A DNA stretch of 42,152 nt. Source: Sandaracinaceae bacterium. GTDB lineage: Bacteria; Myxococcota_A; Polyangia; Polyangiales; Sandaracinaceae. The stretch is taken from positions 1 through 42,152 of the forward strand of contig SHBB01000005.1 in NCBI GenBank assembly GCA_004213565.1, in the 5' to 3' direction. Each line of letters opens with the position of its first letter. Position 1 is the stretch's first letter. Below are positions 33,319 to 42,152 of this stretch, in pieces. The notes under the pieces were generated by a model, which saw nothing but the letters and a program-made list of their open reading frames with translations, did no database searches and had not been told where the DNA came from. The position numbers and the translations under genes were made by a program.

Positions 33319-34219
33319 GTCCGCTGGCGCGCGCCTTCTCGCGTCGCGCCGCGCGCGCCTTGCCGGCCACGTCGAGCAGCCGGCGGTCGCGCTCCCACCG
33401 GGTCCGATCCATCTCTGGCGCGCGATCCCAGTCGCACGCGTCGACCACCCCGCGCGTCGCGTCGATGGCCCCCGCGAGCGCGAGGTGCGTGGCGGGCGCC
33501 GACGCGTCGGCCCGCGAGAGGACCTCGAGGCCGAGCAGGATCGACAGCGCGCGCTCGAGCGGCTCGGGCGCGAAGCCCCAGCGCCGCCCCGCGGCGACGA
33601 GCCACGCCAGGAAGGCGGCGTGCACGTGGATGTCCTCGATCGTCCGGAAGGGGCGCACGTGGTCGGCCCAGCCGTCGCCGTCGAGGCGCTCGCCCCGCGC
33701 GCCGTCGAAGCGCACCGACGCGTGCGGGATCTCGGGAACGAAAGGCGTCGCGGGCAGCGGCGTGAGGACGACGCCATCCGCGGCGGCCGACACGCGCACG
33801 AGCGCCAGCGCGGGCCGCTCGTCGTCCCCTCCCTCCCGGGCGAGCACGAGCAGCTCCTCGGCGTGGGTCCCCAGCGTCACGAAGGTCTTCTCGCCGTCAA
33901 GCCCGCCGCCCTCGAAGCGCGTGTTCATCGCGCGGGGATGCACGCCGCCCGCCTCCGTCGCGCAGAGCGCCGCGGACTTCGTGCGATCGTGATCCGGGAG
34001 GAGCCGCCAGAGCGCGGCCTCGTAGCCCGCCGCGAACGCGAAGCCGAGCCGGTCGGCCCGCGCGCCTCCCCGGACGGCGGCCTCCCAGGGCGCCTCGCAG
34101 TCCTTCACGAGATCGCGGTGCGCGGCCCACCAGGTGGCCACGTCGTCGGTCCGGAGCGGCTCGGGCGCGGCGCGGTCCGGCGAGCCGAGCAGCTCCTCCA
34201 GGACCGCGAGGGGGCGCAT
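33299..34219 (-). CDS. Acyl-CoA dehydrogenase-like protein
   Basis: 306 residues, shorter than the usual 380-400. It has the helical N-terminal domain (LGFAFAAGYEAALWRLLPDH), then ALCATEAGGVHPRAMNTRFE and GGGLDGEKTFVTLGTHAEEL. These correspond to the substrate/FAD-facing segment and the K-x-x-V-T strand of acyl-CoA dehydrogenases. The C-terminal four-helix part (IHVHAAFLAWLVAAGRRWGF) is short, and I cannot identify the catalytic Glu. It may be a reduced or non-dehydrogenase homologue. The start follows the stop of the PHA-type gene by one base (TGAGATG), so the two are coupled. Its 3' end overlaps the VWA-FHA gene by 20 bp. Confidence 0.75.
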   Translation of the reverse strand: MRPLAVLEELLGSPDRAAPEPLRTDDVATWWAAHRDLVKDCEAPWEAAVRGGARADRLGFAFAAGYEAALWRLLPDHDRTKSAALCATEAGGVHPRAMNTRFEGGGLDGEKTFVTLGTHAEELLVLAREGGDDERPALALVRVSAAADGVVLTPLPATPFVPEIPHASVRFDGARGERLDGDGWADHVRPFRTIEDIHVHAAFLAWLVAAGRRWGFAPEPLERALSILLGLEVLSRADASAPATHLALAGAIDATRGVVDACDWDRAPEMDRTRWERDRRLLDVAGKARAARREKARASGLSGRRA

Positions 34220-34220
34220 C

Positions 34221-34538
34221 TCAGATCTCGCCGTTGCGGGCCTTCTCGACCCACTTCTTCACTTCACGGTCGATCACGTCCATCGCCTTGCCCTTGAAGA
34301 CGCGGAGCAGGAACGGGACGTCGAGGTCGACGAGGATCTTCGACCCGACGATCTCGATCGAGCCGTCGACGGTGACGCCCTTGGCCCTGAAGCCGAGCTC
34401 GCCACGGCTGTCGGACTTCCACTCGAAGCGCGGGTTGTAGTCCGCGAAGCGCGCGGAGTACGCCTCCATGGCCTTGTCGATGGCCTTCTTGGCCAGGTCC
34501 GGCTCCAAGCCGTGATGGATCTCGTGCTTCAGCCCCAT
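34221..34538 (-). CDS. Polyhydroxyalkanoic acid system (PHA granule-associated) family protein
   Basis: 105 residues, the typical length of the family. MGLKHEIHHGLEPDLAKKAI, then YNPRFEWKSDSRGELGFRAK, GVTVDGSIEIVGSKILVDLD and VPFLLRVFKGKAMDVIDREV match the PHA_gran_rgn family. The family is found near polyhydroxyalkanoate synthesis genes in some bacteria and elsewhere without them; its mechanism is not defined. No PHA synthase is in the window, so the link to PHA is by family name only. It is the first gene of a two-gene unit with the acyl-CoA-dehydrogenase-like gene and follows typA on the same strand after 40 bp. Confidence 0.85.
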   Translation of the reverse strand: MGLKHEIHHGLEPDLAKKAIDKAMEAYSARFADYNPRFEWKSDSRGELGFRAKGVTVDGSIEIVGSKILVDLDVPFLLRVFKGKAMDVIDREVKKWVEKARNGEI

Positions 34539-34578
34539 GGCTGCCGTCTAACCTCAAATGCGCCCGGGCTCAACTGTT

Positions 34579-36396
<1,818 letters not shown>

Positions 36397-36467
36397 GGGG
36401 GTACAGCTCCGGGAGGGGGGCCGGTGTGTGACACGTGCCCGCCCCCCGGGCAACGCGCGTCACTGGT

Positions 36468-37559
36468 ATGCTCCCGTCGGTGGAGGACGCCGAAGGCAAC
36501 GTCCTGGCCGGCCGCTACCAGCTGGTCGAGCGGGCTGGGGAAGGGGGAATGGCCGACGTGTGGCGCGCGGTCACCCGCGGCGCGGCCGGTTTCATCCGCC
36601 CCGTCGGGGTCAAGCGCATCAAGGCGTCGCTGTCCCACAGCCCCGAGTTCGTCCAGATGTTCGTCGAGGAGGCCCGGGTCGGCGCCACCCTCGATCACCC
36701 CAACGTGGTGCAGCTGCACGACTTCGGGGTCGACGACTGGGGCAGCCACTACCTGGTGATGGAGTGGGTCGAGGGCGTCGACCTCGGGCGTTGGTCGAAG
36801 TCCTTCCAGGACGCGGGCTGGCACACGCCCTGGCACCTCACGGCGGCCATCGGCATCGAGGCGCTGCGCGGGCTGCACGCCGCGCACGGCCGCACCGACC
36901 CGTGGGGCAAGCCAGCGCCCGCCTATCACCGAGACGTCACGCCGGGGAACGTGCTCATCGGCCTCAACGGGATCGTGAAGCTCGCCGACTTCGGCCTCGC
37001 CCGGGCCATGGACCGCGCCAAGATCACGCGTCCGGAGATGGTGAAGGGCAAGGTCGCCTATCTCCCGCCCGAGATGGTCGACGACTCGAAGACCGAGCCC
37101 ACGCCGCAGTCGGATCTCTTCTCCCTCGGCATCGTGCTCTGGGAGATCCTGGCCGGGCGGCGCCTGTTCAAGCAGAAGACCGACCTCGAGACGCTGAAGA
37201 GCGTGATGGCCTGCGAGGTCCCGCCCCTGGAGTCGACCCGTCCGGATCTCCCGGCCGAGCTGACGCGCACGGTGCACCGCGCCCTCGAGCGCGATCCGCA
37301 GAAGCGCTTCAGGACCGCCCAGCAGATGGCGCGCGCGCTCGCGCGGGTGCTCCGGCGCGTGGCCGAGCCCACCGACGCCGAGCCGCTCGGAGAGAGCGTG
37401 GCCCTCGCGCGCGAGCGGCTGAAGCTCCCGCCCCGGGACCTGCCGCCGTCCCAGCTGGTGCCGCTGCGCCGCAGCCGACCGGGCGACCTGCTGGGCGAAG
37501 GCGACGACGACCTCCGCGAGAGTGTCGAGATCCCCGCCTTCCCTAGCGCGAAGGACTGA
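36468..37559 (+). CDS. Cytosolic Ser/Thr kinase with HRDVTPGN catalytic loop
   Basis: 363 residues from ATG 36468. The kinase fold spans about 15-290: glycine loop GEGGMADVW, Lys 49 (VGVKRIK), EEARVGATLDHPNVVQLHDF, catalytic loop HRDVTPGN (154-161), DFG (174-176) and AYLPPEM. In most Ser/Thr kinases the loop reads HRDLKPxN. Here the Lys is replaced by Thr while Asp 156 and Asn 161 remain, a variant common in myxobacterial kinases that does not by itself mean loss of activity. The C-terminal 70 residues are Arg/Pro-rich and end in an acidic tail. There is no membrane helix, so it is soluble. It overlaps the convergent PH-like gene by 17 bp. Confidence 0.9.
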   Translation: MLPSVEDAEGNVLAGRYQLVERAGEGGMADVWRAVTRGAAGFIRPVGVKRIKASLSHSPEFVQMFVEEARVGATLDHPNVVQLHDFGVDDWGSHYLVMEWVEGVDLGRWSKSFQDAGWHTPWHLTAAIGIEALRGLHAAHGRTDPWGKPAPAYHRDVTPGNVLIGLNGIVKLADFGLARAMDRAKITRPEMVKGKVAYLPPEMVDDSKTEPTPQSDLFSLGIVLWEILAGRRLFKQKTDLETLKSVMACEVPPLESTRPDLPAELTRTVHRALERDPQKRFRTAQQMARALARVLRRVAEPTDAEPLGESVALARERLKLPPRDLPPSQLVPLRRSRPGDLLGEGDDDLRESVEIPAFPSAKD

Positions 37560-38010
37560 CGGACGACGACGCGAGCTTCGCGTCGATGGTGGCCCAGAGC
37601 TCCGGGAACGCCACCAGGTCGTCGTGGATCTCGATCCGCTCCCCTCTGGGCCCATGCAGCACGTGCGAGACGTGCTCGTTCACCACGAAGGTCTCGACGC
37701 GCTGGACCTCCTCCCAGCGCAGCTCCGTCAGCGCGCCGCGCGTCTCGGCGCGAACTCCGTCTCGGTCCAGCGTGATCCGGGTGCGCAGGCGCTGGACCAG
37801 ATCCCACACGAGCACGGCCGCGCCGAGCCCGAACACGAGCGTCGCGCCCGCCCCGACCAGCTCGACCTCGCCGCGATCGATCATCACGGCGAGGCACGCG
37901 GCCGTCACCGCGGCGCAGAAGAGCGCCGCGCCGAGGGCGCTGAACACCCGACGAAAGCGAAGGCGGTGCACGCTCCGCGCGCTGCGTTCCCCGCGGTAGG
38001 GCCCTCGCAC
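37543..38010 (-). CDS. Membrane protein with PH-like cytosolic domain
   Basis: 155 residues from GTG 38010, two bases after the stop of the upstream lipoprotein gene, so probably coupled. Two membrane helices (FSALGAALFCAAVTAACLAV and GATLVFGLGAAVLVWDLV) sit in the N-terminal half. They are followed by TRITLDRDGVRAETRGALTE and LRWEEVQRVETFVVNEHVSH. A closing IEIHDDLVAFPELWATIDAK completes the pattern. The strand pattern and the L-x-W-x-E/D-I/V segment resemble bacterial PH (YdbT/DUF304-type) domains. The function is unknown. The larger frame that extends upstream is the out-of-frame shadow of the lipoprotein gene. Confidence 0.7.
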   Translation of the reverse strand: MRGPYRGERSARSVHRLRFRRVFSALGAALFCAAVTAACLAVMIDRGEVELVGAGATLVFGLGAAVLVWDLVQRLRTRITLDRDGVRAETRGALTELRWEEVQRVETFVVNEHVSHVLHGPRGERIEIHDDLVAFPELWATIDAKLASSSVSPSR

Positions 38011-38012
38011 GG

Positions 38013-38513
38013 TCAGCAGCTGCGGCCCTCGGTGACCGGCTGCAGGCCGTCGTCGCCGGGGCACCGCATGCGACAGCTCGCGTCCGCCGCGCAGCTCATC
38101 GAGCAGCTCTCCCCCTCGCAGGTGAAGTCGCAGCTCGAGCCGCTCTGACACGACAGCGAGCAGCTGTTGCCCTGGCAGGTCACGTCGCAGTCGGCGCCCT
38201 CCGTGCACACGACGGAGCTGCTGTCCCCGGTGAGGAGCGTGCAGTCGGTCGCGTCGCAGGAGAGGTTGCAGCTGTCGGCGCAGGTGCCGGCGCAGCTCGC
38301 GCTCGCCTCGCACTCGAGGTTGCAGCTGTTGCCGCCCGCGCTGCAGCTCGCCACGCGGGAGAAGCCGCCGCAGGCCGAGTCGTCCGGGCAGCGGAAGTCC
38401 GCGCCGCCGAACGCGCAGTCCGACGGGTCGCAGGGCGCGTCGCTGCCGCAGGCGCCGAGGAGGAGGAGGAAAGGGACGGAGAGACAGAGGAGGGCGCGTC
38501 GCGGTGAAATCAT
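38013..38513 (-). CDS. Cys-rich lipoprotein
   Basis: 166 residues. The signal MISPRRALLCLSVPFLLLLG is followed by AC in a lipobox. The mature chain has about 30 Cys in short units such as CNLECEASASCAGTCADSC, CDVTCQGNSC and CSLSCQSGSSCDFTCEGESC, with a Cys every 4-5 residues and no long hydrophobic core. The pattern (NSC-x-L-x-C, SC-x-x-xC) is close to the repeats in the lipoprotein at 10903-11565. It suggests a compact, disulfide-rich surface or periplasmic protein. The role is unknown. Confidence 0.75.
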   Translation of the reverse strand: MISPRRALLCLSVPFLLLLGACGSDAPCDPSDCAFGGADFRCPDDSACGGFSRVASCSAGGNSCNLECEASASCAGTCADSCNLSCDATDCTLLTGDSSSVVCTEGADCDVTCQGNSCSLSCQSGSSCDFTCEGESCSMSCAADASCRMRCPGDDGLQPVTEGRSC

Positions 38514-38697
38514 GAGAACGAAGATACGCCCTCCGCGCCTCTTCGCCTCCCTCGGGAGGCCGCCTGCCCTTGCGAAAAGCGCCGCCGGGCTTCAAGAGGA
38601 GCCGTGACGCGCCGCGTCATCCTGCCTCAGCCTGCGTCATGAACGACTGGACAGGCTGCCCTGCTCGCAGCAGGAAGCGTGCAGCCGAGGAGCCTCC

Positions 38698-39837
38698 GTG
38701 CAGATCCTGATTCCGAGAGAACGAGAGCCGGGCGAGACCCGGGTGGCGGCGAGCCCGGAGACGGTGGGCCGCCTGACCGACGCCGGCCACTCCGTCCGGG
38801 TCGAGACCGGCGCGGGCGTCCGCGCCAGCTTCCCCGACGACTCGTACACCGACGCGGGCGCCGAGCTGGTCGAGGAGCTGGGCGAGGCCTGGGCCAACGC
38901 CGAGGTGGTCGCGAAGGTGGCGCCACCGAGCGCGGAGGAGGTCGCGGCGATGAGCGCCGAGGGCATCCTCGTCGGCTTCTGCGCGCCCCACCGCGCCGTC
39001 GAGAGCGTCGCCGCGCTGCGGGACCGACAGGTCTCCGCGCTCGCGATGGAGCTGCTGCCGCGCATCACGCGGGCCCAGTCGATGGACGCGCTCTCGAGCC
39101 AGGCCTCGATCGCCGGCTATCGCGCCGCGCTCGTCGCGAGCGTGCACCTGGACAAGCTCTTCCCGCTGATGATGACCGCGGCCGGCACCATCCAGCCCGC
39201 CAAGGTGGTCGTGATGGGCGCCGGCGTCGCCGGGCTGCAGGCCCTCGCCACGTGCCGGCGGCTCGGCGCGACGGTCGAGGTCAGCGACATCCGGCCCGAG
39301 GTGAAAGAGCAGGTGGCCTCGCTCGGCGGGCGCTTCATCGATCTGCCGCTCGAGGAGAGCGGCGCGGGCGAGGGCGGCTACGCGAAGGAGATGGGCGAGG
39401 ACTTCCTGAAGAAGCAGCGCGCCCTCGTCGCCGAGCGCATCGCGCAGGCCGACGCGGTCATCACCACCGCGAACATCCCCGGCCGGCCCGCGCCGCGCCT
39501 CATCGAAGAGGACGTCGTCGCGCGCATGCGCCCCGGGGCGGTCATCGTCGATCTCGCGGTCGAGACGGGCGGCAACTGCGCGCTCAGCGTCGCGGGCGAG
39601 ACGGTCGAGCGCCACGGCGTCATCATCGTCGGCCCCGTCAACGTGCCTGCCTCCGTCCCGCGCGACGCGAGCCTGATGTACGCGCGCAACGTGCTCGCGC
39701 TCCTGACGCACCTCGAGCACGAGGGCGCGCCTCGCCTCGACCTCGAGGACGAGATCCTCGGCGCGATGCTCCTCACCCACGCGGGCGAGGTGAGACACGC
39801 CCCGACCCGCGCGCTCCTCGAAGGAGATCCCTCATGA
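38698..39837 (+). CDS. pntAA: Proton-translocating NAD(P) transhydrogenase, subunit alpha part 1
   Basis: 379 residues from GTG 38698, with GAGGAG five bases upstream. It is domain I, the NAD(H)-binding part. It has MQILIPREREPGETRVAASP, then SSQASIAGYRAALVAS, the Rossmann loop VMGAGVAGLQALATCRRLGA and the acidic residue VSDIRPE that selects NAD. The closing stretch has ARMRPGAVIVDLAVETGGN and PVNVPASVPRDAS. It makes NADPH from NADH using the proton gradient together with the next two subunits. The alpha subunit is split over two genes, as in many alpha- and deltaproteobacteria. Its stop overlaps the next start (ATGA). Confidence 0.95.
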   Translation: MQILIPREREPGETRVAASPETVGRLTDAGHSVRVETGAGVRASFPDDSYTDAGAELVEELGEAWANAEVVAKVAPPSAEEVAAMSAEGILVGFCAPHRAVESVAALRDRQVSALAMELLPRITRAQSMDALSSQASIAGYRAALVASVHLDKLFPLMMTAAGTIQPAKVVVMGAGVAGLQALATCRRLGATVEVSDIRPEVKEQVASLGGRFIDLPLEESGAGEGGYAKEMGEDFLKKQRALVAERIAQADAVITTANIPGRPAPRLIEEDVVARMRPGAVIVDLAVETGGNCALSVAGETVERHGVIIVGPVNVPASVPRDASLMYARNVLALLTHLEHEGAPRLDLEDEILGAMLLTHAGEVRHAPTRALLEGDPS

Positions 39838-40121
39838 CCATGGGACCGGTCCTCATCGGCCTGTACGTCTTCGTGCTGGCCATCTTCGTGGGCTTCGAGC
39901 TCATCTCGAAGGTGCCCCCCACCCTGCACACGCCCCTGATGAGCGGCGCCAACGCCATCAGCGGCATCACCATCGTCGGCGCGCTCTACGCGGCGCAGGA
40001 CGCGGACCCGTCGGTGTCCAACTGGCTCGGCTTCGCCGCGATCACGCTCGCGACCATCAACGTCGTCGGCGGCTTCCTCGTCACCGACCGCATGCTCCGC
40101 ATGTTCGGGAGGAAGAAATGA
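39834..40121 (+). CDS. pntAB: NAD(P) transhydrogenase, subunit alpha part 2 (membrane domain)
   Basis: 95 residues with three membrane helices: VLIGLYVFVLAIFVGFELIS, GANAISGITIVGALYAA and WLGFAAITLATINVVGGFLV. The stretch VPPTLHTPLMSGANAISGIT is the conserved feature of domain II helices of transhydrogenase. The gene starts inside the stop of pntAA and ends inside the start of pntB, both with ATGA overlaps, which is a sign of translational coupling and equal output. Confidence 0.94.
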   Translation: MTMGPVLIGLYVFVLAIFVGFELISKVPPTLHTPLMSGANAISGITIVGALYAAQDADPSVSNWLGFAAITLATINVVGGFLVTDRMLRMFGRKK

Positions 40122-41551
40122 ACCCCGAGGTCATCCGCGCGACGCTCCCTCCCCTCGCGTATCTCTTCAGCTCGTCGCTCTTCATCTACGGGCTCAAGCG
40201 CCTCGGGCGCGTCAAGACGGCGCGCGGCGGCAACGCGATCGCCGCGGTCGCCATGCTCCTCGCCGTGCTCGGCACGCTGCTGGAGCTGGGCTTCATCGAC
40301 TACCGCTGGATCCTGGCGGGCGTCGTGCTCGGCGGCGTCATCGGCGGCGTGGCCGCGCTCCGGGTCGAGATGACGTCGATGCCGGAGATGGTCGCCATCT
40401 TCAACGGCTTCGGCGGCGCGGCGTCCTCGCTCGTCGCGCTGAGCGTGTTCTACAGCCGGGTCGTCGAGGCGGGCGAGGCCGGCACCGCGTGGGCCGTGCT
40501 CGGCCCGGCTGAGAGCGTGACCACCGCGCTCTCCGTGCTCATCGGCGGCGTGACCTTCACCGGGAGCGTCGTCGCCTTCCTCAAGCTCCAGGGCAAGCTC
40601 TTCAAGGGCAAGCCGCTCATGCTCCCGGGCCGCCACGTGCTCAACGCCCTGCTCGTGCTCGGCGCGGTCGCGGCCACCGTCGCGTTCAGCGGCGTCCTGA
40701 GCGGGCAAGAGCTGGTCTACAGCGTGCTCGGCCTCACCACCGTGTCGCTCCTGCTCGGCGTGCTGCTCGTCATCCCCATCGGCGGCGCGGACATGCCGGT
40801 CGTCGTCTCGCTCCTCAACAGCTACTCGGGCCTTGCCGCGAGCGCGGCCGGCTTCGTGATCGGCAACCCGGCCCTCATCATCGCGGGCGCGATGGTCGGC
40901 GCGGCCGGGCTGATCCTCACGAACATCATGTGCAAGGCGATGAACCGCTCGCTCGTGGCGGTGCTCCTCGGCGGCTTCGGGCAAGACGCCGGCCAGGCGC
41001 AGGAGGACTCCGAGTACGTCGGCGTGACGAGCTCGGGCCCGGAGGAGGCCGCGCTCGTGCTCGAGGGCGCGCGCGACGTGATCATCGTCCCGGGCTACGG
41101 CCTCGCGGTCGCGCAGGCACAGCACGCGGTCAAGGAGCTCGCCGGGGAGCTGCAGAAGCGGGGCGCGCAGGTCCGCTACTGCATCCACCCCGTCGCGGGC
41201 CGCATGCCCGGCCACATGAACGTGCTCCTCGCCGAGGCCGACGTGCCCTACGAGGAGCTCTTCGAGCTCGACGTGATCAACAGCGACTTCGCGAACGCCG
41301 ACGTGGCCATCGTGCTGGGCGCCAACGACGTCGCGAACCCGGCCGCGATCGACGACGAGAAGAGCCCCATCTACGGCATGCCGATCTGCAACGTGCACGA
41401 CGCGGGCACGGTGTTCGTGGTCAAGCGCTCGCTGAGCCCGGGCTACGCCGGCATCAAGAACCCGCTCTTCGAGCGCCCGAACGCCTCGATGCTCTTCGGC
41501 GACGCCAAGAAGATGATGCAAGACATCTTGAAAGAGCTGCGCGAGCTGTAG
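40118..41551 (+). CDS. pntB: NAD(P) transhydrogenase, subunit beta
   Basis: 477 residues. The first 270 residues hold about nine membrane helices of domain II. These include VEMTSMPEMVAIFNGFGGAA and SYSGLAASAAGFVIGNPALI, the regions that line the proton channel. The last 190 residues are domain III, which binds NADP(H): IIVPGYGLAVAQAQHAVKEL, HPVAGRMPGHMNVLLAEADV, VAIVLGANDVANPAA and VKRSLSPGYAGIKNPLFE. It completes the enzyme with the two alpha parts, in the inner membrane. Confidence 0.96.
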   Translation: MNPEVIRATLPPLAYLFSSSLFIYGLKRLGRVKTARGGNAIAAVAMLLAVLGTLLELGFIDYRWILAGVVLGGVIGGVAALRVEMTSMPEMVAIFNGFGGAASSLVALSVFYSRVVEAGEAGTAWAVLGPAESVTTALSVLIGGVTFTGSVVAFLKLQGKLFKGKPLMLPGRHVLNALLVLGAVAATVAFSGVLSGQELVYSVLGLTTVSLLLGVLLVIPIGGADMPVVVSLLNSYSGLAASAAGFVIGNPALIIAGAMVGAAGLILTNIMCKAMNRSLVAVLLGGFGQDAGQAQEDSEYVGVTSSGPEEAALVLEGARDVIIVPGYGLAVAQAQHAVKELAGELQKRGAQVRYCIHPVAGRMPGHMNVLLAEADVPYEELFELDVINSDFANADVAIVLGANDVANPAAIDDEKSPIYGMPICNVHDAGTVFVVKRSLSPGYAGIKNPLFERPNASMLFGDAKKMMQDILKELREL

Positions 41552-41561
41552 ACTGCGCCTC

Positions 41562-42152
41562 GTGAAGGGCGAGGTCCGACGCTGGCTGCCCTGGGCCGTG
41601 TGGGCGAGCTGCGGTGCGTGGTCGGCGTGGTTCGGCTGGGCCCACTCCCTGAGCCTCCCGCTCCTCGACGAGGTCCACGTCCCGCTCACCGGGATCGGGG
41701 ACCTGCTCGCGCCGCACTACGGCCACCGCGTCCCCTTGCCGAAGGCGGCGCTCGGGGTCCTGTTCCACCTCGGCGGGCTCGGCGCGATGCGGCTCGCGTC
41801 GTGGCTGTGCGCCTGGGTCGGCGGCGCCGTGGCCATCCACCTGGCGAAGCGCTTGCGCGGGCGCGCCGCGTGGGTCGACGCGGCCTTCCCTCTGCTGCTC
41901 TCGGGGCCGGCCTACGCGTTGTCGATCGTGCACGCCTACGACCTCTGCTTCACCCTGCCCGCCCTCCTGGCGCTGATGGCGGCGTGCCTCCTGACGCATC
42001 GCCGGGAGCGGTGGGCCGCCCTCTGCGTCGTGGCTTGCCTGGGCTGCGGCGTGAACGGGATCGCGCTCGCGGTGAGCCTCGCCGCGTGCTGGCCGCTCCG
42101 GGGGGACTGGCGGCGCGGCGCGCTGTTCGCAATCGGCACGCTCGCCTTCGGC
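41562..42152 (+). CDS. Multi-spanning membrane protein, GT-C-like, 3'-truncated
   Basis: A GTG at 41562, ten bases after pntB, opens a frame with no stop to the window end (197 codons, MKGEVRRWLPWAVWASCGAW onward). It has at least five hydrophobic helices, including WLPWAVWASCGAWSAWFGWA, WLCAWVGGAVAIHLA and FPLLLSGPAYALSIV. The first loop reads LPLLDEVHVPLTGIGDLLAP, then HYGHRVPLPKA. An acidic residue near the first helix followed by H-x-x-HR is typical of bacterial GT-C-like or dolichol-P-mannosyltransferase-like membrane proteins. The family call is tentative. It may be translated from the same mRNA as the transhydrogenase or have its own promoter further up. Confidence 0.6.
   Translation, partial: MKGEVRRWLPWAVWASCGAWSAWFGWAHSLSLPLLDEVHVPLTGIGDLLAPHYGHRVPLPKAALGVLFHLGGLGAMRLASWLCAWVGGAVAIHLAKRLRGRAAWVDAAFPLLLSGPAYALSIVHAYDLCFTLPALLALMAACLLTHRRERWAALCVVACLGCGVNGIALAVSLAACWPLRGDWRRGALFAIGTLAFG

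Noticed and set aside
38027-38595. Long frame joining the PH-like membrane protein to an upstream Arg-rich region
   Set aside because: The upstream part is the lipoprotein gene read out of frame. The GTG at 38010 gives a compact protein directly after the lipoprotein stop.

Overview
The window is about 42 kb of very GC-rich DNA, with strong G/C preference at third codon positions. It lies in tightly packed genes, many of them convergent with overlapping 3' ends. The gene content points to a myxobacterium (Myxococcota, probably Polyangiales/Sandaracinus-like). It has three Hanks-type Ser/Thr kinases, one of them fused to an NTPase and a WD40-like propeller. It also has a MYXO-CTERM-like sorting tail, a MopE-type metal-binding motif, several Cys-rich or Asp/Gly-rich lipoproteins, an FG-GAP/VCBS protein and a long Sel1 repeat protein. 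The assignment is inferred from gene content; there is no rRNA or tRNA gene to confirm it.

Layout. 1-3956: end of a heavy-metal RND efflux operon (adaptor, then CzcA/CusA-like pump). 3934-8499: a lipoprotein, an M29-aminopeptidase-like protein, a 16-repeat Cys-paired Sel1 protein and a CruF-like carotenoid membrane protein. 8465-14978 (minus strand): an orphan sensor histidine kinase followed by three exported Cys-rich proteins with coupled or near-coupled starts. 14979-16538: a gene-poor patch with a roughly 40-bp-period array of dyad elements, an apparently frameshifted gene, a truncated DUF222 (HNH-endonuclease-type) gene and an 18-bp inverted repeat at its two ends. 16539-23535: 4-alpha-glucanotransferase, a PNPOx-like stress protein, an SGNH hydrolase lipoprotein with an Ala/Glu hexamer repeat, an Arg-rich exported protein, an ABC-F ATPase and a c-type cytochrome lipoprotein. 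23580-33318: a signalling/stress block with a lipoprotein, the kinase-NTPase-WD40 protein, DUF1990, a tandem universal stress protein, a second membrane-anchored kinase and a VWA-TM-FHA protein. 33299-38513: an acyl-CoA-dehydrogenase-like protein, a PHA-granule-type protein, TypA/BipA, a third kinase, a PH-like membrane protein and a Cys-rich lipoprotein. 38698-41551: three-gene proton-translocating transhydrogenase (pntAA-pntAB-pntB) joined by ATGA overlaps. 41562-end: the start of a multi-spanning membrane protein.

Most genes are separate housekeeping or surface functions. Three groups may work together. The first is the histidine kinase with its secreted Cys-rich operon. The second is the USP, Ser/Thr kinase and VWA-FHA cluster, where two sigma-54-like promoter matches precede the first two genes. 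The third is the transhydrogenase operon. The best candidates for something undescribed are the dyad array with its inverted-repeat-bounded patch, and the USP/kinase/VWA-FHA module.
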